From positions 1 to 50,375 of the forward strand of contig JAPHTP010000078.1 in assembly GCA_026196875.1 (NCBI GenBank): DNA of 50,375 nt, read 5' to 3'. Positions 26,216-34,784 of the stretch are shown piece after piece. Origin of the DNA: Kangiellaceae bacterium (GTDB lineage: Bacteria > Pseudomonadota > Gammaproteobacteria > Enterobacterales > Kangiellaceae). The notes under the pieces were generated by a model. The model ran no database searches, had not been told where the DNA came from, and was given only the letters and a program-made list of their open reading frames with translations. How positions within the stretch are numbered: position 1 is the stretch's first letter; each line of letters opens with the position of its first letter. Position numbers and translations under genes: made by a program.

Positions 26216-26982
26216 TATGCTTTGTCCTTTCTGTAATAGGCTTTCATTGCTAGCCCGGTAAATACAATCAAGTACCCAGTCAATACTCCAATATGTATCC
26301 ACACATTTTGCGACTGATCCATCCCCACGACTTTAAGACCAAGCTGAGCAAGATGATAAGCGGGTAAAAAGTTGGCAACCGATTGCATCATTTCAGGAAA
26401 AAAACTGATCGGCACCCAAAGCCCGGACAGAAATGCCATCGGTAGATAAATTAAGTTGACTACAGCTGGAGCGCTATTCGACTTTAAAAATAAGCCTAAT
26501 GCCAAGCCGATTGCACAAAAAGGAACACTGCCCAATATCAAAACGACAGCTAGCAACAACCAGTCAAGTCTTGGCAGTCTTACATCTCCTACAGCTGCGC
26601 CTAAAGTAAACAGCAAAACGATAATGGCAATTGAAAACACAACGGTCGTGCAAACTCTTCCTAAAACATAAGCGGAAGCCGGCATCGGCGAAACCTCTTT
26701 TAAATCAAACCATCCCTGCCCTCGTTCAATGGCCACCCCCACGCCAAACGAAAATAATGCTGGCCCAATCACGCCGAATGTCCCATAAGTTGCTAAAAGA
26801 TAGGTTGGCATACTCGATGACATTGTGAATATCACGCCGAAAAAAAGATAAAACATCACCGGAAAAAGAAGAGATGGCAGAGTGAATCCTGGAGATCGTA
26901 AGACTTTTAATACTTCCATCTTAGATTCTAATAAATAGATCTTTAACAAGTTCGGCTTTAATGGCTGGGCTATAGAATTCAT
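26215..26982 (-). CDS. ABC-2 type transporter permease
   Basis: A 255-residue permease of about six membrane helices in the ABC-2/DrrB style, with a long cytoplasmic first part and FLSGLWVPISFFPEMMQSVANFLPAYHL, the conserved loop of the family. ATG 26982 is chosen over an upstream in-frame start at 27009 because AGGA lies 9 bases upstream. Together with the ATPase it forms an exporter for a small hydrophobic or peptide substrate. The stop codon overlaps the amidohydrolase start. Confidence 0.88.
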   Translation of the reverse strand: MNSIAQPLKPNLLKIYLLESKMEVLKVLRSPGFTLPSLLFPVMFYLFFGVIFTMSSSMPTYLLATYGTFGVIGPALFSFGVGVAIERGQGWFDLKEVSPMPASAYVLGRVCTTVVFSIAIIVLLFTLGAAVGDVRLPRLDWLLLAVVLILGSVPFCAIGLALGLFLKSNSAPAVVNLIYLPMAFLSGLWVPISFFPEMMQSVANFLPAYHLAQLGLKVVGMDQSQNVWIHIGVLTGYLIVFTGLAMKAYYRKDKA

Positions 26983-27008
26983 GGCTTTATTCCTGTAACG
27001 ATTGTGCA

Positions 27009-27926
27009 TTAAATATTTTGAATTGTTTTTTCTTGCTGTTGGTGAGACTCATTAAGCGCAATAAATGCATCTTCTAAAAGAGCTCCACTCACCGATAAAT
27101 TCGCTATATCTGAGGTAATGCTAAATATTTCACGTAAAGTTTTTTCTGGCGTATTCGATTGAACTTCGATCAGATCTTTAGCTTTTTCAACCTTTATTAC
27201 GCCGACTAAAGCAGCAAATTGATGGGGCTCAAGATTACTCGTAAAACGTATTTTTTTATGTTGAGTTTTTGCTTTAATAGATTCAGGCGTACCTTGATGA
27301 ATAATACGGCCTTGATTAAGCATTATGATTTCGTCGGAAAGCTGATCTGCCTCTTCCAAATAGTGCGTGGTTAAAACAATACTTGTGCCTTCCTTTTTTA
27401 AGGATTCAATTGCCAACCACAGCGATTTTCTCGCTGATACATCCATACCTACACTGGGCTCGTCCAAAAAGAGTAATTTAGGATTTCCACATATTGATAG
27501 GGCAAAAAGTAACCTTTGCTTTTGCCCTCCGGATAAGTCTTTACTTTTGCGGTTTTCAATATTCTCCAGCCCTGCTAATGAGATAACTTTTTGATACGAC
27601 ATCGGCTCCGCATAATAGCTTTGGAATAACTCAATATGCTCTCTAATCGTAAGGGTTTCAGGTAAATTGGAAATCTGCAGCATAGCTCCACAGAGGCGCT
27701 TAAGATTTATATCGCCAGGTTGGTATCCAAAAATATCAATCTCGCCTTGATCTGGAGCCAATCGGCCTAACATTAGATTAATTAATGTCGTCTTACCGGC
27801 TCCATTAGGCCCCAAAACTGAAATAACCTTGCCCGCCTGCAATTGCATAGAGATAGAATTGAGAGCTTTTAGTTTGACAAATGATTTACTCAGATTTTGG
27901 ATCTTTGCTATCGTTAAACCAGACAT
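27009..27926 (-). CDS. ABC transporter ATP-binding protein (ABC-2/DrrA type)
   Basis: The 305-residue ATPase has Walker A GPNGAGKTT, signature LSGGQKQR, Walker B LLFLDEP and the switch histidine in TTHYLEE. The frame opens to 28190, but the first 88 codons have no family likeness. ATG 27926 starts MSGLTIAKIQNLSKSF and has AAAAGG upstream. It is the first gene of the five-gene operon that ends with the two-component system. Such ABC plus DesKR-like groupings are common and are often induced by the exported compound. Confidence 0.9.
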   Translation of the reverse strand: MSGLTIAKIQNLSKSFVKLKALNSISMQLQAGKVISVLGPNGAGKTTLINLMLGRLAPDQGEIDIFGYQPGDINLKRLCGAMLQISNLPETLTIREHIELFQSYYAEPMSYQKVISLAGLENIENRKSKDLSGGQKQRLLFALSICGNPKLLFLDEPSVGMDVSARKSLWLAIESLKKEGTSIVLTTHYLEEADQLSDEIIMLNQGRIIHQGTPESIKAKTQHKKIRFTSNLEPHQFAALVGVIKVEKAKDLIEVQSNTPEKTLREIFSITSDIANLSVSGALLEDAFIALNESHQQQEKTIQNI

Positions 27927-28005
27927 AATAGGTAACCTTTTAGCTGCTTCCGTTAATTGATGTAGAATCATTATGTGGTTTGTTAAAGAGCAATCGAATA
28001 GAGCA

Positions 28006-28033
28006 ATGTCATGGATTATGATGACAAATGTCA
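28006..28033 (-). promoter_or_regulatory. Candidate response-regulator operator upstream of the ABC operon
   Basis: A perfect 12-bp palindrome TGACAAATGTCA (28022-28033) is adjoined by TGTCAT (28006-28011), which forms a second inverted pair with ATGACA (28021-28026) across 9 bases. It lies 80-107 bases before ATG 27926, in the divergent gap shared with the zinc-ribbon gene. LuxR-type regulators often bind such dyads. Assignment to the local regulator is inference. Confidence 0.45.
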
Positions 28034-28133
28034 CACATCCCAAACATGCGGAAGTAGAACATACACAAGTTGAATTTGCGGATGTCGCTAAATCTCGGCA
28101 CAATACCTTGTAAACCGTTACAGGAAACACTCT

Positions 28134-28757
28134 ATGTCTGAAAACATCGCTGATAAATACAATGTGATCTTTGAAGGCACCATTCAACAAGGTCGAACAC
28201 GCTACAAAGTTATTGGCGCGTTAGCTGAATTATTTGCAAAAGACAGGGATACTATAGAAGAGCTATTTGCCAAAGCTCCGGTCATAATAAAGCCAGGAGT
28301 TGATCACAAGTCTGCCTATCAGTTTCAGCAACAGGTTATCAAAACCGGGGCCGGCGCTAAATTACAAAGAATTGCCACTCAAGAAATAGATCCAGAATAC
28401 AGCTTAGTCCCAGAAGGCGAAGAAAACACACCATTTGAAGAACTGGAGAAACGCCTGTCAGAAGGCGAGGAAGTTATCTGTAAGCAATGTAATAGTTTTC
28501 AACCACTCGCCCCATACTGCAGTAACTGTGGCGCTCAGTTAGTTGCAAGCAAAATGCAGACTCCTCCTGAGCAACCATCCCCTTCAAAATCAAATTCAGT
28601 AGTTTTGATCTTCGGGATCTTATTTCTGATTTTTGCGGTGGTTGACTTTGGGTTAAATTACTTCGATATTTATACACTCCTAGATATTAGTTGGACACCT
28701 TACGCCTCGGCTTCGGTAGGAGTGGCACTACTGGTATTCTCGAAGTTGAAGAATTAG
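28134..28757 (+). CDS. Zinc-ribbon membrane protein of unknown function
   Basis: A 207-residue protein. Residues 8-82 (YNVIFEGTIQQGRTRYKVIGALAELFAKDRDTIEELF...VIKTGAGAKLQRI) form an N-terminal alpha/beta domain seen in several gammaproteobacterial membrane proteins. A zinc ribbon follows with cysteines 116, 119, 129 and 132. Two membrane helices sit near the C-terminus (about 155-175 and 186-203). The function is not known. ATG 28134 has CAGGAAA about 10 bases upstream. It is transcribed divergently from the ABC operon, and the shared 207-base gap contains the candidate operators. Confidence 0.7.
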   Translation: MSENIADKYNVIFEGTIQQGRTRYKVIGALAELFAKDRDTIEELFAKAPVIIKPGVDHKSAYQFQQQVIKTGAGAKLQRIATQEIDPEYSLVPEGEENTPFEELEKRLSEGEEVICKQCNSFQPLAPYCSNCGAQLVASKMQTPPEQPSPSKSNSVVLIFGILFLIFAVVDFGLNYFDIYTLLDISWTPYASASVGVALLVFSKLKN

Positions 28758-28926
28758 AGTCCCTACCAGCATAATCTAAATGGCTCCCTTTTATATGCTA
28801 AATAACAATAAAAAATATAATTATTAGAATTTATTCAAATAGTCAACATTCAACATTCGACCGCCCACCTTTCAACAGTTTTCTTGTCTAAACTTTAATA
28901 AAGCTTAAGTATTAAAGGATTAGGTA

Positions 28927-30855
28927 GTGTTTAACCTTACAATAAGAAACCTGTTAGTCGGCGCTATGGCAATCGCCCTTTTGATAACAGCTATCGTTTC
29001 CTCTTTGGTGAACAATCAACAATTTTCCAGTCTGTTTTCAGATTTGAACAAAGACAAGTACTTTCCCAATTTGCTTGAAAAACTTGAGGCTAAAATAAGA
29101 GCTGAATTGAACGTACCGATTTCACTTTCCAGAGGAATGGCTCAAAATCATTATTTAACCCAGTGGTCAGCAGAAGGCGAGCCAGCTGACAGGCTCCCCG
29201 TCATCCAAAATTACTTTAGACAGTTAAAGCAACAAAATAATGCTGCAGCCGTATTCTGGGTATCTGACGTTTCTTCACAATATTACACCGAACAAGGTAG
29301 TGTGAAGTCAATTTCAAAAAGTGCAGCAAGGGATCAATGGTTTTACAATTTTTTGTCGAGCGGCAAAACCTTCGAAGTGTCGGTCGATCTCGACGAGAAC
29401 ACCAATAAATTAACCGCTTTTATCAATTATCGGGTAGAGCTAAATGGTCAGGCCGTCGCAGCGACGGGACTCGGCTATGACGTTTCTGAAATAAGTAAAA
29501 TAGTTACCGCCAATAAAGTCGGAGACTCCGGCTATGCGATGTTGGTTGACCAAAACGGTACTATTACCGCGCACAATAATAGGGGATTGTTGGAAAAGAA
29601 ACTCTCAGATTTAGAACAGTATCGATCATTACCCCAACTCTTAACAAATAACTCTGATACTCAAATAATAACCTTCGAACAAAATGGTGAAGAATATTAT
29701 GCCGCGAGCTATCCGCTAAAATCATTGAACTGGTTTGTAGTCGCAATTTTACCGACTTCTGAGATCACAGAACCCGTTAGAGACGCGATATTTTTCTCTG
29801 TCAGTTTCAATATTATTATTGCCCTGATCTCGTTGGTTTTGATTTTTATCTCCGTCTCTAAAATTACCCGCTCGATTAAAGATGTAGGCGACAGGCTGAT
29901 CAGAATGTCCGGGCAAGGTGGAGATTTAACCCAAAAATTAGACGAGAGTCGCGGCGATGAATTAGGAGAGTTGGCTAAGGGCTTCAACGCTATCATTGCT
30001 AAAGTCGGCAGGTTAGTGGCTGAAATAAAGCAAGCCCAGCAACAATTATCCAGTAGCATTTCGGAATTAATCGAGACTTCAGATAAAACTGTTCGTTTCG
30101 CTTCTTCACAACGTGAACACACTGATCAGGTCGCGACGGCGATAACCCAAATGGGACAAACAATCGGCGAAGTATCGTCAGTTGCGCAATCAACGGCTAA
30201 CGAAACGGAAGAAGCGGTCAACGAATCTAATCGAACCTCCGCAAAAGTAGCCCAAACCACTCAAGTAATGGATTCGTTATCTCAGTCGATGCAGCAGACC
30301 GAGTCGGTCATAAACGATTTAACCGTCAAAACTGAGTCAATCAATTCAGTGGTAGACGTAATTAGCAGCATTTCCGAACAGACCAATCTGCTGGCATTAA
30401 ACGCCGCCATTGAAGCGGCCCGTGCGGGTGAGCAAGGCAGAGGTTTTGCGGTAGTCGCTGACGAAGTGAGAAGTTTAGCGAGCAAAACCAAAGAATCGAC
30501 CGAAGAAATTAGAGAACAGATTGAACAACTCCAACAAGCGGCGGCAAAATCTCGAAATTCGGTTGAACAAGCGTCAGAATCTAGCGTCGGTGTTGCTCAG
30601 AGTGCAGAAGAAGCATCAAGCGCCCTACTGGCAATTAGGGATAAATTTGAAAATATCAGAAGTAGAAACTTTCAAACCGCGACATCGACTGAAGAGCAAT
30701 CACAAGTTATCAATCATATAAACGAATCTGCGGTGAAAATTTCTGACTTGGCTAATCAACTGCACCAAGTTTCGGAACAAGACCAAAGAGAGATAGCGAA
30801 CTTGAAAGAGTTGTCGGATATGATGTCTGAGCTGGTAAACCAATTTAAGCTTTAA
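28927..30855 (+). CDS. Methyl-accepting chemotaxis protein with dCache-type sensor (GTG start)
   Basis: The 642-residue chemoreceptor has a first membrane helix at about 9-28, a large periplasmic Cache-like domain (about 35-275, with [33 protein letters not shown]), and a second helix at about 283-305. A HAMP domain and the cytoplasmic signalling hairpin with [45 protein letters not shown] follow. No C-terminal NWETF-like CheR pentapeptide is visible. The initiation codon is GTG with AAGGA 7 bases upstream. It is an isolated gene without neighbouring che genes, so it signals to a chemosensory array encoded elsewhere. The ligand is unknown; Cache domains often bind amino acids or organic acids. 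Confidence 0.93.
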   Translation: MFNLTIRNLLVGAMAIALLITAIVSSLVNNQQFSSLFSDLNKDKYFPNLLEKLEAKIRAELNVPISLSRGMAQNHYLTQWSAEGEPADRLPVIQNYFRQLKQQNNAAAVFWVSDVSSQYYTEQGSVKSISKSAARDQWFYNFLSSGKTFEVSVDLDENTNKLTAFINYRVELNGQAVAATGLGYDVSEISKIVTANKVGDSGYAMLVDQNGTITAHNNRGLLEKKLSDLEQYRSLPQLLTNNSDTQIITFEQNGEEYYAASYPLKSLNWFVVAILPTSEITEPVRDAIFFSVSFNIIIALISLVLIFISVSKITRSIKDVGDRLIRMSGQGGDLTQKLDESRGDELGELAKGFNAIIAKVGRLVAEIKQAQQQLSSSISELIETSDKTVRFASSQREHTDQVATAITQMGQTIGEVSSVAQSTANETEEAVNESNRTSAKVAQTTQVMDSLSQSMQQTESVINDLTVKTESINSVVDVISSISEQTNLLALNAAIEAARAGEQGRGFAVVADEVRSLASKTKESTEEIREQIEQLQQAAAKSRNSVEQASESSVGVAQSAEEASSALLAIRDKFENIRSRNFQTATSTEEQSQVINHINESAVKISDLANQLHQVSEQDQREIANLKELSDMMSELVNQFKL

Positions 30856-30892
30856 GGCCTTCTAGTACAAAGCCGCATTGTAGGTAAAGCCC

Positions 30893-31558
30893 CTAAACTT
30901 CTCTTCCCTGCTGAGACGAATCGATTGCTTCACCTTCCCGTACGAGCATCGCCGGATTAACTACAGCAACAATTGCATGCATGAAATCAATATCAGATAG
31001 TGAGCGTACGATGCGGTTTTGCTTAGCTGCCAATGGGGCCATAGTTATTTCTTGGGCGCGCCGACTAATCAAGTTAAAGACTCCCCTCTCACCGCTAGCA
31101 AATTCCACAAATATCTCACTCCCAGGGGATATTGGATAACCGGGACTAATTAAAAGAACGTCTCCTTCGTACATGCGCGGCGCAAGCTCCGCACCTTTGA
31201 CCATAAGCGCGTAGCAATCGCTTGGAATATTGACACGTGGGTTGGTAGCATCAAAAACAGCGTCTTTTACACTAACTAAAATATCACCGACCATCTGAAA
31301 ACTGAGGGAAAGCTCTTTCTGGTAAACGGCACCTCCCTCTTCAACGGTCTTGCTCCCACTTCCGAACTGCAACCACGCGGGATTAAGCCCGAGTGTGCGG
31401 GCAATAACCTCCAGTTGCCCGAGATTTGGCTTTCGCCTCCCAGCAAGATAATGGCCCACTGCACCGCGGGTACAGCCCAATGCACGCGCCAGATCACTTT
31501 GAGTAATCCCGCTTGCGCGCATCTGAGCTTTTGTCCTGCTGATCCACATCTGATTCAT
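30893..31558 (-). CDS. Phage-type repressor with non-cleavable S24-like domain
   Basis: The roughly 221-residue protein has an N-terminal XRE HTH (ITQSDLARALGCTRGAVGHYLAGRRKPNLGQLEVIARTLGL) and a C-terminal LexA/CI-like domain (YALMVKGAELAPRMYEGDVLLISPGYPISPGSEIFVEF). The catalytic serine of S24 proteases (in GDSM) is replaced in GAEL, and the lysine region reads RGVFNLIS without lysine. Self-cleavage and SOS induction are therefore unlikely. Candidate starts are ATG 31558 and ATG 31549; TTG 31564 is also in frame. The nearest operator begins 4 bases upstream of the first ATG, so it would block its own initiation region. Confidence 0.85.
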   Translation of the reverse strand: MNQMWISRTKAQMRASGITQSDLARALGCTRGAVGHYLAGRRKPNLGQLEVIARTLGLNPAWLQFGSGSKTVEEGGAVYQKELSLSFQMVGDILVSVKDAVFDATNPRVNIPSDCYALMVKGAELAPRMYEGDVLLISPGYPISPGSEIFVEFASGERGVFNLISRRAQEITMAPLAAKQNRIVRSLSDIDFMHAIVAVVNPAMLVREGEAIDSSQQGREV

Positions 31559-31561
31559 ACC

Positions 31562-31639
31562 CAAATGATACAGGTTGTATCATTTGTGGCAATGACACAA
31601 TTTGTATCTTATCATTAACCGCGAGATACGATTTGTATC
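31562..31639. promoter_or_regulatory. Three operators of a repressor/Cro switch
   Basis: Three 15-bp dyads follow the pattern GATAC-N5-GTATC: 31567-31581 (GATAC AGGTT GTATC, extending to 10-bp arms over 31562-31586), 31594-31608 (GACAC AATTT GTATC, one mismatch) and 31625-31639 (GATAC GATTT GTATC). Their centres are 27 and 31 bases apart. They lie between divergent repressor and Cro-like genes, as in lambdoid OR regions. Confidence 0.85.
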
Positions 31640-31697
31640 CACAAATCAGTATTAACCTCAATTAATATCAAAAACTCGATAAACAGAGAGGTTTCAA

Positions 31698-31970
31698 ATG
31701 GAGTTGCTCGAATATATTAATAGCTTCACTCGTAGCGAGCGCATGTCTGTACGCCAAGAACTTGCTTGTCAGCATGGTGTAAGTGAAGTCACCGTACGTG
31801 CCTGGGCAAACGGTACACGTAAACATCCCTGCACACTAAGTGCCATAGAAGTTACTGAAAGAGCAACCAGTGGCAAAGTCAGTCGTCATGAGCTACGGCC
31901 GGATATATTTGGCCCGGCAAAAAGCTCCGGTACATCCGCAAGACGCCCTTCAACACCAAAGAACAAATAA
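31698..31970 (+). CDS. Cro/YdaS-like DNA-binding protein
   Basis: The 90-residue protein has an HTH (RQELACQHGVSEVTVRAWANGTRKHPCTLSAIEVTERATSGKVSRHELRPDIFGP). This is the YdaS/Cro-like layout, and the RHELRPDIF ending is a hallmark of that group. GAGAGG about 10 bases upstream supports ATG 31698. It is divergent from the repressor across the three operators and 14 bases upstream of the GGDEF gene. It is the presumed counter-repressor of the switch and first gene of the cyclase operon. Confidence 0.85.
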   Translation: MELLEYINSFTRSERMSVRQELACQHGVSEVTVRAWANGTRKHPCTLSAIEVTERATSGKVSRHELRPDIFGPAKSSGTSARRPSTPKNK

Positions 31971-31984
31971 AAAGTGAGTGAGTA

Positions 31985-33097
31985 ATGAAACACCCGCAAG
32001 CAGAAGGAGCAAATACAAACAATCAAGCGACATTTTCAGCAGTCCGGTCAACCTCCTCTGATGACTGGCCCAGTTCAGCTTATATATTGACGCGCCAAGG
32101 ATCGATACTGATGCTCGCTGCCCTCGCTGGTGGCACGATGCTAACCACCTCCCAATTCACTCTGGACAGACATTCCTTTGGTATAGGGTCAGTTATTTTG
32201 CTTTGTTTCATACTCTCGATTCATCTAGCCATCACGAGTCGCCTTTTCAAAAGTAACAACAAACTCGTGGTGAACTTTTTAGTAGGCCTGTTTGCCAGCT
32301 TGGTGGTGGTGGTGAGCTTTTGGGGAAGCAATGCGGGTGCAGTGTTAACGCTGTTCTTCATATTCTGGCTATACCACATGACGTTGTTGTCTATACGCAC
32401 CGCAGCAATGATAGGAATTATAATCAGCCTGATTTGTTGCACAGCAAGTTTCCTTAATCAACCACTGACTTATAGCTTTAGCTGGCTAACGCTGTTAGCC
32501 ACAGCCAATATCATGTCGATTTTAACCCTCAAGTATCGGGAAAAAGTAACCACAGAGTTTAGCCGGCAGATTAATCAACTCGAAAAAATTTCCGGTACAG
32601 ATGAGTTAACCGGTCTGCTTAATCGGCGACTAGTAGTAGATCTCGGCCAGCGCGAATTACAACGAGCAAAGCGAACGCATCAACCGTTAAGCGTAATGAT
32701 GGCCGACTTAGACTCGTTTAAGCTCATCAACGACAACTACGGCCACCTAACAGGTGATCGGGTGCTACAAAAAGTTTCACGGGCATTTCTGTCGTCCCTG
32801 AGGGCTACAGATTTGGTAGGACGCTTCGGCGGCGACGAATTCCTAATCATACTGCCTCAGGCAAACCTGATAACAGCCCGCAAGCTGGCAACAAGATTGT
32901 TGCAAGCCCTCGACAGCCAAGAAATTGCTGTCTCAAACAACCGTATCAAACCTGGCATGAGCGTTGGCATAGTGGCCATCGAACCCAGCGCTAAAGTGAA
33001 ATTCAGCCAACTCGTCTCACTGGCTGACGATGCGCTTTACTGTGCTAAAAACAACGGGCGCAATAAGATTGCAGTCCAATTTTTTGAGAATAGCTAG
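31985..33097 (+). CDS. Membrane diguanylate cyclase (GGDEF)
   Basis: The 370-residue protein has a soluble N-terminal tail (1-33) and about six membrane helices (35-182). The GGDEF domain at 205-368 has the intact active site RFGGDEF (280-286) and the inhibitory I-site RATD (273-276) five residues upstream. It should make c-di-GMP and be feedback-inhibited. GTGAGTGAGTA precedes the ATG, with only weak SD likeness. It lies 14 bases after the Cro-like gene and so is predicted to be under the phage-type switch. The product would feed c-di-GMP receptors such as the two GEMM riboswitches at 20.6 and 22.4 kb. Confidence 0.92.
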   Translation: MKHPQAEGANTNNQATFSAVRSTSSDDWPSSAYILTRQGSILMLAALAGGTMLTTSQFTLDRHSFGIGSVILLCFILSIHLAITSRLFKSNNKLVVNFLVGLFASLVVVVSFWGSNAGAVLTLFFIFWLYHMTLLSIRTAAMIGIIISLICCTASFLNQPLTYSFSWLTLLATANIMSILTLKYREKVTTEFSRQINQLEKISGTDELTGLLNRRLVVDLGQRELQRAKRTHQPLSVMMADLDSFKLINDNYGHLTGDRVLQKVSRAFLSSLRATDLVGRFGGDEFLIILPQANLITARKLATRLLQALDSQEIAVSNNRIKPGMSVGIVAIEPSAKVKFSQLVSLADDALYCAKNNGRNKIAVQFFENS

Positions 33098-33592
33098 ATG
33101 ATTCCAGGCATCCTCATAAATGTCAGCTCTAATCTTCTAGTTAAAACCGCTGGTGTCGCCTTGGTATTTTTAGCATTTCTCCTCTTTTTGGATTCTCTCT
33201 TACCAAGAGATAAACCAATATCGGTCAATGTGCGAGAAGACGTTATTCTGTCCAGAAATTTTACCAATCCAACGGTCAGATTAAGTTACACGCTTGCAAT
33301 AACCAACGAGGTCAATCGGATTCGTTCGCAAAATATTGTATTCGAACGTAGTGGTTTTATTCCCAAATCAGAACAGTTGGAGTTTTGCCATCAGCAAAAT
33401 AACTTTCATATATGTACGGATAATAATTACCCGGTAATTTGGAATAAAGATGGAACGATCGAAGTTCAGGAGGCTTCCAGAAATACCGATCTATGGCTGA
33501 CAGATGAACTGCCAGCGCAACAAAATATAGAGGTCGATACCGACGAGCTTTGTTACGCTAGTTATATCGCGTGCCATATGCAAAATTATTGA
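33098..33592 (+). CDS. Hypothetical single-pass protein following the cyclase
   Basis: This 164-residue protein is not recognised. One membrane helix at about 15-32 (AGVALVFLAFLLFLDSLL) is followed by a probable periplasmic beta-rich domain with four cysteines (in FCHQQNNFHICTD and LCYASYIAC), possibly two disulfides. Its ATG follows the cyclase stop with no gap, so the two are translationally coupled. A partner or signal input for the cyclase is a reasonable inference, nothing more. The DNA composition is like its neighbours. Confidence 0.7.
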   Translation: MIPGILINVSSNLLVKTAGVALVFLAFLLFLDSLLPRDKPISVNVREDVILSRNFTNPTVRLSYTLAITNEVNRIRSQNIVFERSGFIPKSEQLEFCHQQNNFHICTDNNYPVIWNKDGTIEVQEASRNTDLWLTDELPAQQNIEVDTDELCYASYIACHMQNY

Positions 33593-33602
33593 CTAGATAT
33601 CC

Positions 33603-34109
33603 TTACAGCAGCGTAAACAACCGACTCGGTTCCCCTTGTTCTGGCAAAGAGATTTCTTTGTCATAGCGGAAACCGATTTTTTCAAGTACGCGTATAGAGC
33701 TGGCATTGTTCATTGATGTAATTCCCAAAACCTGAGCGATCCCCAGTGAGTTTTGCGCATACTCAAGGGTTGCTCTTGCGGCTTCTGAAGCCAGCCCTGC
33801 TCCCCAAAAGTCGGGCATTAACGCATACCCGATATCCGGATGTTCCAACCCTTCTCTTTTAACTAAACCACATAAACCGACAGGGTACTTTTTTAGTTTA
33901 AGCTCAGCTAGATATAGCCCAAATCCATTTTCTTGATAACTTTTTAAAGGTCCTTCATTTAGATATCTTTCTGCATCAGCTATCGAATTCACATTTTTAT
34001 CACCAATATTTTCCAACCAGGAAGGCTCATTGACTAGTTTTAAAATGAAAGGGGCATCGTCTAAATCTAGCTCTCTTAAAATTAACCTGTCAGTTTCTAT
34101 CAATGTCAT
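33603..34109 (-). CDS. GNAT-family N-acetyltransferase (RimJ/RimL-like)
   Basis: The 168-residue protein starts TLIETDRLILRELDLDDAPFILKLVNEP, the usual RimJ/RimL opening. It continues to the acetyl-CoA-binding segment (about 95-130: GYALMPDFWGAGLASEAARATLEYAQNSLG) and SIRVLEKIGFRYDKE. Family members acetylate amino groups of ribosomal protein N-termini, antibiotics or small metabolites; the substrate here is unknown. AAAGGA lies about 10 bases upstream of ATG 34109. It is convergent with the preceding gene. Confidence 0.88.
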   Translation of the reverse strand: MTLIETDRLILRELDLDDAPFILKLVNEPSWLENIGDKNVNSIADAERYLNEGPLKSYQENGFGLYLAELKLKKYPVGLCGLVKREGLEHPDIGYALMPDFWGAGLASEAARATLEYAQNSLGIAQVLGITSMNNASSIRVLEKIGFRYDKEISLPEQGEPSRLFTLL

Positions 34110-34216
34110 ATAGTGGTCCTTTTTTGTTATTTATCTTTCCAGCTTAGCAAAATAGCTCAACTAAAACCGCTATATCTCAAAAACGTCACTAAATTTTCAC
34201 TTTGATAACAGGTAGC

Positions 34217-34681
34217 TTAATCTTGCCGACGCTTAGGTTTTTGGCGGATATAGAGCTGTTTGATGACTTTCGCCACAAGCTGATCATCAGGATCGAGAAC
34301 ATCAAGAGTAAATTCAGGCAAATATTTTTCACCCTGTGCAGTGTGAGACTTTATATCTTGGATTTGTTGCTCACTTATTCTTACATGCGCCCGAACCTGA
34401 GACCTACAGGGGGCGATATACTCAATCGATGCGCTTTTATCCCACACATAATAATCTCGTCCAAGTATCTGCATCAGCATCAACATAAGATGCGGATCTA
34501 CCATGGAATAAAGACTTCCTCCGAAATGGCTTCCCACCGCATTTCGGTTGTACCAACGCAAATTCATCACCACGTCGAGTGATTTCCAATCGTCACTGAC
34601 GTTGGTGATTTTAATTCCGGCACCAATATAAGGCGGGTAAAAATTGAGAAGAAATTTCAGTTTCTTTGGGCTTAGATACAT
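34217..34681 (-). CDS. DUF4442 hotdog-fold (thioesterase-like) protein
   Basis: A 154-residue protein with the DUF4442/acyl-CoA thioesterase-like hotdog core. NRNAVGSHFGGSLYSMVDPHLMLMLMQILG (45-74) corresponds to the thioesterase active-site helix region, followed by the YVWDKSASIEYIAP strand. Hotdog thioesterases hydrolyse acyl-CoA, and DUF4442 members are mostly uncharacterised. No operon partner is evident; the nearest same-strand genes are 94 and 107 bases away. Confidence 0.78.
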   Translation of the reverse strand: MYLSPKKLKFLLNFYPPYIGAGIKITNVSDDWKSLDVVMNLRWYNRNAVGSHFGGSLYSMVDPHLMLMLMQILGRDYYVWDKSASIEYIAPCRSQVRAHVRISEQQIQDIKSHTAQGEKYLPEFTLDVLDPDDQLVAKVIKQLYIRQKPKRRQD

Positions 34682-34784
34682 GACCTTACATACGAGTTAA
34701 TAACCATCCACCCTTTTTACCACACTGGTCTTACCAGATCCACTTTAGGTTATTAGTTGATGCTCAGGTTTAGGCTTAATAGCT

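Noticed and set aside
27927-28190. 88-codon extension of the ABC ATPase
   Set aside because: No family likeness, and it covers the divergent regulatory region with palindromes. ATG 27926 has a good SD.
30893-33592. Prophage or genomic island with integrase
   Set aside because: Only a repressor/Cro pair is present. There is no integrase, structural gene or att repeat, so I call it a co-opted switch, not a prophage.
34202-34582. 126-codon plus-strand ORF
   Set aside because: It lies over the DUF4442 gene in reverse and has no family resemblance or SD.
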